From Clusia tigrina (lineage: Eukaryota > Arthropoda > Insecta > Diptera > Clusiidae), in assembly GCA_920105625.2 (NCBI GenBank), contig OV050030.1, positions 160,589,863-160,653,862 on the forward strand: DNA of 64,000 nt, given 5' to 3'. Positions within the stretch are counted from its first letter, which is position 1; every line of letters starts with the position of its first letter. Below, one piece after another: positions 52,541 through 63,199 of this stretch. The notes below the pieces were generated by a model, which was not told where the DNA came from, searched no databases, and worked only from the letters and a program-made list of their open reading frames with translations. Both the position numbers and the translations under genes were made by a program.

Positions 52541-53269
52541 ATAAACTACTCGTGCCTCTTATCAATTGAAGCTATCGCTCATAGCTATGCTACCCTTGAG
52601 TCCCAAATCAAAAACTTATAAAACATCAAATGGGCCTAACTTCTATACGGTGCTTCCTATACCTATCAAAGTTTGCAACATTCAAATGCTTGTAACCTTT
52701 TACTGGAGCGTCATGAAACTTTGAAATTTTATGACAATAAATTACTCGTGGCTCTTGTCAATTTAAGCTTTCGCTCATAGCTATGCTAACCTTCAGTCCC
52801 AAAACAAACACTGATAAAACTTCAAATGGCCCCAACTCCTATACGGTGCTTCCTATTCCTATCAAAGTTTGCGACATGCAAATGCTTGTAACTTTTTACA
52901 GGAACGTAATAAAACCTTGAAATATTGTGACAATAAAGTACTCGTTACTCCTGTTAATTGAAGCTATATCTCATAGCTATGCTACCCTTGAGTCCCAAAA
53001 CAAACACTGATAAAACTTAAAATGGCCCTAACTTCTATGCGGTGCGTCCTATACGTATCAAAGTTTGCAACATTCAAATGCTTGTAACTTTTTACTGGAG
53101 TGTAATAAAATCTTGACATTTTGTGACAATAAAATACTCGTGTCTCTTATCAATTTAAGCTATCGCTCATAGCTATGCTACCCTTGAATCCCAAATCAAA
53201 CACTGATAAAACTTCAAATGGCGCTAAATTCTATACTGTGCGTCCTATATCTATCAAAGTTTGCAACAT
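52541..53269 (+). repeat. Mosaic satellite segment left of the 2,491-bp HOR
   Basis: The AGCTTTCGCTCATAG monomer group at 52,766 matches 49,649 (3,117 bp) and 62,321 (9,555 bp). From 53,100 it becomes the GGCGCTAAATTCTATACTG type and then enters the 2,491-bp unit. Confidence 0.6.
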
Positions 53270-55760
53270 TCAAATGCTTGTAACTTTTTACTGGTACGTA
53301 ATAAAACCTTGAAATATTGTAACAATAAAGTGCTCGTTACTCTTGTCAATTTAAGCTATCGCTCATATATATGCTACCCTTGAGTCCCAAATCAAACACT
53401 GATAAAACTTCAAATGGCCCAAACTTCTATACGGTGCGTCCTATACCTATAAAAGTTTGCAACAATCAAATGCTTGTAACTTTTTACTGGAGCGTCATAA
53501 AATCTTGAAATTTTGTGACAATAAAGCACTCGAACCTCTTATCAAATTAAGTTATCGCTCATAGCTATACTACCCATGAGTCCCAAATCAAACACTGATA
53601 AAACTTGAAATGGCCCTAACTTCTATACGGTGCTTCCTATACCTATCAAAGTTTGCAACATTCAAATGCTTGTAACCTTTTACTGGAGCGTCATGAAAGC
53701 TTGAAATTTTGTGACAATAAATTACTCGTGGCTCTTGTCAATTTAAGCTATCGCTCATAGCTATGCTACCCTTCAGTCCCAAAACAAACACTGATAACAC
53801 TTCAAATGGCCTCAACTTCTATACGGTGCGTCCTCTACCTATCAAAGTTTGCAACATGCAAATGCATGTAACTTTTTACTGGAGCGTAATAAAACCTTGA
53901 AATATTGTGACAATGAAGTACTCGTGCCTCTTGTCAAGTTAAGCTATCGCTCATAGCTATGCTACGCTTGAGTCCCAAAACAAACACTGGTAAAACTTCA
54001 AATGGCCCTTACTTCTATGCGGTGCGTCCTATACGTATCAAAGTTTGCAACATTCAAATGCTTGTAACTTTTTACTGGAGTGTAATAAAATCTTGAAATT
54101 ATGTGACAATAAAGTACTCGAGCCTCTTATCAATTTAAGCCATCGCTCATAGTTATGCTATCCTTGAGTCCTATACCTATCAAAGTTTACAACACTTAAA
54201 GGCTTGTAACTTTTTACTGGAGCGTAATAAAACATTGAAATTTTGTGACAATGAAGTACTCGTGCCTCTTGTCAAGTTAAGCTATCGCTCATAGCTATGC
54301 TACCCTTGAGTCCCAAAACAAACACTGGTGAAACTTCAAATGGCCCTCAATTTTATACGGTGCGTCCATTACCTATCAAAGTTTGCAACAATCAAATGCT
54401 TGTAACTTTTTACTGGAGTGTAATAAAATCTAAAATTTTGTGACAATAAAGTACTCGAGCCTCTTGTCAATTTAAGCTATCGCTCATATATATGCTACCC
54501 TGGAGTCCCAAATCAAACACTGATAAAACTTAAAATGGCCCTAACTTCTATACGGTACGTCTTATACCTATCACAGTTTCCAACAATCAAATGCTTGTAA
54601 CTTTTTACTGGAGCGTCATAAAAACTTGACATTTTGTGACAATAAAGTACTCGTGCCTCCTGCCAGTTTAAGCTATCGCTCATAGATATGCTACCCTTGT
54701 GTCCCAAATCAAACACTTATAAAACTTCAAATTGCCCTAACTTTTGTACGGTGCCTCCCATACCTATCAAAGTATGCAACAATCAAATGCTTGTAACTTT
54801 TTACTGGAGTGTAATAAAATCTAAAATTTTGTGACAATAAAGTACTCGAGCCTCTTGTCAATTTAAGCTATCGCTCATATATATGCTACCCTTGAGTCCC
54901 AATTCAAACACTGATAAAACTTCAAATGGCCCTAACTTCTATACGGTACGTCTTATACCTATCACAGTTTCCAACAATCAAATGCTTGTAACTTTTTACT
55001 GGAGCGTCATAAAAACTTGACATTTTGTGACAATAAAGTACTTGTGTATCTTGCCAATTTAAGCTATCGCTCATAGCTATGCTACCCTTGAGTCCCAAAA
55101 CAAACACTGATAAAACTTAAAATGGCCCTTACTTCTATGCGGTGCGTCCTATACGTATCAAAGTTTGCAACATTCAAATGTTGTAACTTTTTACTGGAGC
55201 GTAATAAAATCTTGAAATTTTGTGACAAGAAAGTACTCGAGCCTCTTATCAATTTAAGCTATCGCTCACAGCTATGCTAACCTTGAGTCCCAAATAAAAA
55301 ACTTATAAAACTTCAAATGGCCCTAACTTTTATACGGTGCATCCTATACCTATCAAAGTTCGTAACATACAAATGCTTGTAACTTATTACTGGAGCGTCA
55401 TAAAATCTTGAAACTTTGTGACAATAAAGTACTCGAACCTCTTATCAAGTTAAGCTATCGCTCATAGCTATGCTACCCATGAATCCCTAATCAAATACTG
55501 ATAAAACTTCAAATGGCCTTAACTTCTATACGGTGCTTCCTATACCTATCAAAGTTTGCAACATTCAAATGCTTGTAACCTTTTACTGGAGCGTCACGAA
55601 ACTTTGAAATTGTGTGACAATAAATTACTCGTGGCTCTTGTCAATTTAAGCTATAGCTCATAGCTATGCTACCCTTCAGTCCCAAAACAAACACTGATAA
55701 AACTTCAAATGGCCCCAGCTCCTATACGGTGCGTCCTATACCTATCAAAGTTTGCGACAT
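53270..55760 (+). repeat. 2,491-bp HOR (13 monomers), copy 1
   Basis: The unit holds 12 near-full monomers plus one 142-bp deletion monomer (junction 54,166). It opens with the TGGTACGTAATAAAACC monomer, whose TACGTA is palindromic. The offset to copy 2 is 2,491 bp throughout; differences are rare (ATCAAATTAAG at 53,541 against ATCAAGTTAAG). Confidence 0.85.
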
Positions 55761-58251
55761 GCAAATGCTTGTAACTTTTTACTGGTACGTAATAAAACCT
55801 TGAAATATTGTAACAATAAAGTGCTCGTTACTCTTGTCAATTTAAGCTATCGCTCATATATATGCTACCCTTGAGTCCCAAATCAAACACTGATAAAACT
55901 TCAAATGGCCCAAACTTCTATACGGTGCGTCCTATACCTATAAAAGTTTGCAACAATCAAATGCTTGTAACTTTTTACTGGAGCGTCATAAAATCTTGAA
56001 ATTTTGTGACAATAAAGCACTCGAACCTCTTATCAAGTTAAGTTATCGCTCATAGCTATACTACCCATGAGTCCCAAATCAAACACTGATAAAACTTGAA
56101 ATGGCCCTAACTTCTATACGGTGCTTCCTATACCTATCAAAGTTTGCAACATTCAAATGCTTGTAACCTTTTACTGGAGCGTCATGAAAGCTTGAAATTT
56201 TGTGACAATAAATTACTCGTGGCTCTTGTCAATTTAAGCTATCGCTCATAGCTATGCTACCCTTCAGTCCCAAAACAAACACTGATAACACTTCAAATGG
56301 CCTCAACTTCTATACGGTGCGTCCTCTACCTATCAAAGTTTGCAACATGCAAATGCATGTAACTTTTTACTGGAGCGTAATAAAACCTTGAAATATTGTG
56401 ACAATGAAGTACTCGTGCCTCTTGTCAAGTTAAGCTATCGCTCATAGCTATGCTACGCTTGAGTCCCAAAACAAACACTGGTAAAACTTCAAATGGCCCT
56501 TACTTCTATGCGGTGCGTCCTATACGTATCAAAGTTTGCAACATTCAAATGCTTGTAACTTTTTACTGGAGTGTAATAAAATCTTGAAATTATGTGACAA
56601 TAAAGTACTCGAGCCTCTTATCAATTTAAGCCATCGCTCATAGTTATGCTATCCTTGAGTCCTATACCTATCAAAGTTTACAACACTTAAAGGCTTGTAA
56701 CTTTTTACTGGAGCGTAATAAAACATTGAAATTTTGTGACAATGAAGTACTCGTGCCTCTTGTCAAGTTAAGCTATCGCTCATAGCTATGCTACCCTTGA
56801 GTCCCAAAACAAACACTGGTGAAACTTCAAATGGCCCTCAATTTTATACGGTGCGTCCATTACCTATCAAAGTTTGCAACAATCAAATGCTTGTAACTTT
56901 TTACTGGAGTGTAATAAAATCTAAAATTTTGTGACAATAAAGTACTCGAGCCTCTTGTCAATTTAAGCTATCGCTCATATATATGCTACCCTGGAGTCCC
57001 AAATCAAACACTGATAAAACTTAAAATGGCCCTAACTTCTATACGGTACGTCTTATACCTATCACAGTTTCCAACAATCAAATGCTTGTAACTTTTTACT
57101 GGAGCGTCATAAAAACTTGACATTTTGTGACAATAAAGTACTCGTGCCTCCTGCCAGTTTAAGCTATCGCTCATAGATATGCTACCCTTGTGTCCCAAAT
57201 CAAACACTTATAAAACTTCAAATTGCCCTAACTTTTGTACGGTGCCTCCCATACCTATCAAAGTATGCAACAATCAAATGCTTGTAACTTTTTACTGGAG
57301 TGTAATAAAATCTAAAATTTTGTGACAATAAAGTACTCGAGCCTCTTGTCAATTTAAGCTATCGCTCATATATATGCTACCCTTGAGTCCCAATTCAAAC
57401 ACTGATAAAACTTCAAATGGCCCTAACTTCTATACGGTACGTCTTATACCTATCACAGTTTCCAACAATCAAATGCTTGTAACTTTTTACTGGAGCGTCA
57501 TAAAAACTTGACATTTTGTGACAATAAAGTACTTGTGTATCTTGCCAATTTAAGCTATCGCTCATAGCTATGCTACCCTTGAGTCCCAAAACAAACACTG
57601 ATAAAACTTAAAATGGCCCTTACTTCTATGCGGTGCGTCCTATACGTATCAAAGTTTGCAACATTCAAATGTTGTAACTTTTTACTGGAGCGTAATAAAA
57701 TCTTGAAATTTTGTGACAAGAAAGTACTCGAGCCTCTTATCAATTTAAGCTATCGCTCACAGCTATGCTAACCTTGAGTCCCAAATAAAAAACTTATAAA
57801 ACTTCAAATGGCCCTAACTTTTATACGGTGCATCCTATACCTATCAAAGTTCGTAACATACAAATGCTTGTAACTTATTACTGGAGCGTCATAAAATCTT
57901 GAAACTTTGTGACAATAAAGTACTCGAACCTCTTATCAAGTTAAGCTATCGCTCATAGCTATGCTACCCATGAATCCCTAATCAAATACTGATAAAACTT
58001 CAAATGGCCTTAACTTCTATACGGTGCTTCCTATACCTATCAAAGTTTGCAACATTCAAATGCTTGTAACCTTTTACTGGAGCGTCACGAAACTTTGAAA
58101 TTGTGTGACAATAAATTACTCGTGGCTCTTGTCAATTTAAGCTATAGCTCATAGCTATGCTACCCTTCAGTCCCAAAACAAACACTGATAAAACTTCAAA
58201 TGGCCCCAGCTCCTATACGGTGCGTCCTATACCTATCAAAGTTTGCGACAT
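55761..58251 (+). repeat. 2,491-bp HOR, copy 2
   Basis: This copy is almost identical to copy 1 through its whole length, with its deletion-monomer junction at 56,657. Confidence 0.85.
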
Positions 58252-60158
58252 GCAAATGCTTGTAACTTTTTACTGGTACGTAATAAAACCTTGAAATATT
58301 GTAACAATAAAGTGCTCGTTACTCTTGTCAATTTAAGCTATCGCTCATATATATGCTACCCTTGAGTCCCAAATCAAACACTGATAAAACTTCAAATGGC
58401 CCAAACTTCTATACGGTGCGTCCTATACCTATAAAAGTTTGCAACAATCAAATGCTTGTAACTTTTTACTGGAGCGTCATAAAATCTTGAAATTTTGTGA
58501 CAATAAAGCACTCGAACCTCTTATCAAGTTAAGTTATCGCTCATAGCTATACTACCCATGAGTCCCAAATCAAACACTGATAAAACTTGAAATGGCCCTA
58601 ACTTCTATACGGTGCTTCCTATACCTATCAAAGTTTGCAACATTCAAATGCTTGTAACCTTTTACTGGAGCGTCATGAAAGCTTGAAATTTTGTGACAAT
58701 AAATTACTCGTGGCTCTTGTCAATTTAAGCTATCGCTCATAGCTATGCTACCCTTCAGTCCCAAAACAAACACTGATAACACTTCAAATGGCCTCAACTT
58801 CTATACGGTGCGTCCTCTACCTATCAAAGTTTGCAACATGCAAATGCATGTAACTTTTTACTGGAGCGTAATAAAACCTTGAAATATTGTGACAATGAAG
58901 TACTCGTGCCTCTTGTCAAGTTAAGCTATCGCTCATAGCTATGCTACGCTTGAGTCCCAAAACAAACACTGGTAAAACTTCAAATGGTCCTTACTTCTAT
59001 GCGGTGCGTCCTATACGTATCAAAGTTTGCAACATTCAAATGCTTGTAACTTTTTACTGGAGTGTAATAAAATCTTGAAATTATGTGACAATAAAGTACT
59101 CGAGCCTCTTATCAATTTAAGCCATCGCTCATAGTTATGCTATCCTTGAGTCCTATACCTATCAAAGTTTACAACACTTAAAGGCTTGTAACTTTTTACT
59201 GGAGCGTAATAAAACATTGAAATTTTGTGACAATGAAGTACTCGTGCCTCTTGTCAAGTTAAGCTATCGCTCATAGCTATGCTACCCTTGAGTCCCAAAA
59301 CAAACACTGGTGAAACTTCAAATGGCCCTCAATTTTATACGGTGCGTCCATTACCTATCAAAGTTTGCAACAATCAAATGCTTGTAACTTTTTACTGGAG
59401 TGTAATAAAATCTAAAATTTTGTGACAATAAAGTACTCGAGCCTCTTGTCAATTTAAGCTATCGCTCATATATATGCTACCCTGGAGTCCCAAATCAAAC
59501 ACTGATAAAACTTAAAATGGCCCTAACTTCTATACGGTACGTCTTATACCTATCACAGTTTCCAACAATCAAATGCTTGTAACTTTTTACTGGAGCGTCA
59601 TAAAAACTTGACATTTTGTGACAATAAAGTACTCGTGCCTCCTGCCAGTTTAAGCTATCGCTCATAGATATGCTACCCTTGTGTCCCAAATCAAACACTT
59701 ATAAAACTTCAAATTGCCCTAACTTTTGTACGGTGCCTCCCATACCTATCAAAGTATGCAACAATCAAATGCTTGTAACTTTTTACTGGAGTGTAATAAA
59801 ATCTAAAATTTTGTGACAATAAAGTACTCGAGCCTCTTGTCAATTTAAGCTATCGCTCATATATATGCTACCCTTGAGTCCCAATTCAAACACTGATAAA
59901 ACTTCAAATGGCCCTAACTTCTATACGGTACGTCTTATACCTATCACAGTTTCCAACAATCAAATGCTTGTAACTTTTTGCTGGAGCGTCATAAAAACTT
60001 GACATTTTGTGACAATAAAGTACTCGTGTATCTTACCAATTTAAGCTATCGCTCATAGCTATGCTACCCTTGAGTCCCAAAACAAACACTGATAAAACTT
60101 AAAATGGCCCTTACTTCTATGCGGTGCGTCCTATACGTATCAAAGTTTGCAACATTCA
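58252..60158 (+). repeat. 2,491-bp HOR, partial copy 3 (77%)
   Basis: This copy follows copy 2 to about 60,158, where CAAATGCTTG replaces CAAATGTTG. AAATGGTCC at 58,983 and CTTTTTGCTGG at 59,976 are private changes. Confidence 0.82.
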
Positions 60159-60947
60159 AATGCTTGTAACTTTTTACTGGAGTGTAATAAAATCTTGAAA
60201 TTATGTGACAATAAAGTACTCGAGCCTCTTATCAATTTAAGCCATCGCTCATAGTTATGCTATCCTTGAGTCCTATACCTATCAAAGTTTACAACACTTA
60301 AAGGCTTGTAACTTTTTACTAGAGCGTAATAAAACATTGAAATTTTGTGACAATGAAGTACTCGTGCCTCTTGTCAAGTTAAGCTATCGCTCATAGCTAT
60401 GCTACCCTTGAGTCCCAAAACAAACACTGGTGAAACTTCAAATGGCCCTCACTTTTATACGGTGCGTCCATTACCTATCAAAGTTTGCAACAATCAAATG
60501 CTTGTAACTTTTTACTGGAGTGTAATAAAATCTAAAATTTTGTGACAATAAAGTACTCGAGCCTCTTGTCAATTTAAGCTATCGCTCATATATATGCTAC
60601 CCTGGAGTCCCAAATCAAACACTGATAAAACTTAAAATGGCCCTAAGTTCTATACGGTACGTCTTATACCTATCACAGTTTCCAACAATCAAATGCTTGT
60701 AACTTTTTACTGGAGCGTCATAAAAACTTGACATTTTGTGACAATAAAGTACTCGTGCCTCCTGCCAGTTTAAGCTATCGCTCATAGATATGCTACCCTT
60801 GTGTCCCAAATCAAACACTTATAAAACTTCAAATTGCCCTAACTTTTGTACGGTGCCTCCCATACCTATCAAAGTATGCAACAATCAAATGCTTGTAACT
60901 TTTTACTGGAGTGTAATAAAATCTAAAATTTTGTGACAATAAAGTAT
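59038..60947 (+). repeat. 1,120-bp tandem repeat (6 monomers), about 1.7 copies
   Basis: 59,038-59,827 matches 60,158-60,947 at 1,120 bp, including the deletion monomer (59,148 and 60,268). Six monomers less 54 bp is about 1,122 bp. Since its first copy lies inside the 2,491-bp HOR, it arose after, or at the end of, that expansion. Confidence 0.75.
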
Positions 60948-63199
60948 TCGAGCCTCTTGTCAATTTAAGCTATCGCTCATAGATATGCTACCTTCTTAAA
61001 ACTTAAAATGGCCCTAACTTCTATACGGTGCGTCTTATACCTATCACAGTTTGCATCTATCAAATGCTTGTAGCTTTTTACTGGAGCGTCATAAAACCTT
61101 GACATTTTGTGACAATAAACTACTCGTGCCTCTTATCAATTGAAGCTATCGCTCATAGCTATGCTACCCTTGAGTCCCAAATCAAAAACTTATAAAACAT
61201 CAAATGGGCCTAACTTCTATACGGTGCATCCTATACCTATCAAAGTTTGCAACATTCAAATGCTTGTAACTTTTTACTGGAGCGTAATAAAATCTTGAAA
61301 TTTTGTGACAATAAAGTACTCGTGCCTCTTGTCAAGTTAAGCTATCGCTCATAGCTATGCTACGCTTGAGGCACAAATCAAACACTGATAAAACTTCAAA
61401 TGGCCCTAACTTCTATACGGTGCGTCTTATACCTATCACAGTTTGCAAACATTCAAATACATGTAAGTTGTTACAGGAGCGTAATAAAACCTTGAAATTT
61501 TCTGACAATAAAGTACTCGAGCCTCTTGTCAATTTAAGCTATCGCTCATAGCTATGCTACCCTTGAGCCCGAAAACAAACACTGATAAAACTTCAAATGA
61601 CCATTGTTTCTATACCGTGCGTCCTATACCTATCAAAGTTTGCAACATTTAAATGCTTGTAACTTTTTACTGGAGCGTCATAAACCCTTGAAATTATGTC
61701 ACAATAAAGTACTCGTACCTCTTATCAATTTAAGCTATCGCGCATAGCTATGCTACCCTTGAGTCCCAAATCAAACACTGATAAAACTTCAAATGGCCCT
61801 GACTTCTATACGGTGCGTCTTATACCTATCACAGTTTGCAACAATCAAAAGCTTGTCACTTTTTACTGGAGCGTCATAAAACCTTGACATTTTGTGACAA
61901 TAAAGTACTCGTGCCTCTTATCAATTTAAGCTATCGCTCATAGCTATGCTACCCTTGAGTCCCAAATAAAAAACTTATAAGACTTCAAATGGCCCTAACT
62001 TCTATACGGTGCATCCTATACCTATCAAAGTTCGCAACATTCAAATGCTTGTAACTTTTCACTGGAGCGTCATAAAATCTTGAAACTTTGTGACAATAAA
62101 GTATTCGAACCTCTTATCAAGTTAAGCTATCGCTCATAGCTATGCTACCCATGAGTCCCAAATCAAACACTGATAAAACTGCAATTTGCCCTAACTTATA
62201 TACGGTGCTTCCTATACCTATCAAAGTTTGCAACTTTCAAATGCTTGTAACCTTTTACTGGAGCGTCATGAAACCTTGAAATTTTATGACAATAAATTAC
62301 TCGTGGCTCTTGTCAATTTAAGCTTTCGCTCATAGCTATGCTAACCTTCAGTCCCAAAACAAAAACTGATAAAACTTCAAATAGCCCCAACTCCTATACG
62401 GTGCTTCCTATACCTATCAAAGTTTGCGACATGCAAATGCTTGTAACTTTTTACTGGAACGTAATAAAACCTTGAAATATTGTGACAATAAAGTACTCGT
62501 TACTCCTGTCAATTGAAGCTATCGCTCATAGCTATGCTACCCTTGAGTCCCAAAACAAACACTGATAAAACTTAAAATGGCCCTAACTTCTATGCGGTGC
62601 GTCCTATACGTATCAAAGTTTGCAACATTCAAATGCTTGTAACTTTTTACTGGAGTGTAATAAAATCTTGAAATTATGTGACAATAAAGTACTCGAGCCT
62701 CTTATCAATTTAAGCTATCGCTCATAGTTATGCTACCATTGAGTCCCAAATCAAAAACTTATAAAACTACAAATGGCCCCAACTTCTATACGGTTCGTCC
62801 TATACCTATCAAAGTTTGCAACAATCAAAAGCTTGTAACTTTTTACTGGAGCGTCATAAAACCTTGACATTTTGTGACAATAAAGTACTCGTGTCTCTTA
62901 TCAATTTAAGCTATCGCTCATAGCTATGCTACCCTTGAATCCCAAATCAAACACTGATAAAACTTCAAATGGCGCTAAATTCTATACTGTGCGTCCTATA
63001 TCTATCAAAGTTTGCAACATTCAAATGTTGTAACTTTTTACTGGAGCGTAATAAAATCTTGAAATTTTGTGACAAGAAAGTACTCGAGCCTCTTATCAAT
63101 TTAAGCTATCGCTCACAGCTATGCTAACCTTGAGTCCCAAATAAAAAACTTATAAAACTTCAAATGGCCCTAACTTTTATACGGTGCATCCTATACCTA
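60948..63199 (+). repeat. Mosaic segment: 51.6-52.5 kb type, then 49.3-50.5 kb type
   Basis: 60,948-61,899 follows 51,590-52,540. 61,940-63,190 follows 49,268-50,518 at 12,672 bp (AAGACTTC, AGCTTTCGCTC and GTGTCTCTTATC markers), but lacks the CATACATACC 4-bp gain. At 63,200 it switches to TTTGCGACATGC. Confidence 0.7.

Noticed and set aside
54513..54716. Minus-strand 61-67 codon frames recurring at 17,153, 26,649, 29,370, 43,459, 46,682, 51,257, 54,513, 54,922, 57,004, 57,413, 59,495 and 60,615
   Set aside because: The apparent conservation is explained by recent HOR duplication. Each spans about one monomer, and substitutions between versions show no bias to third codon positions.
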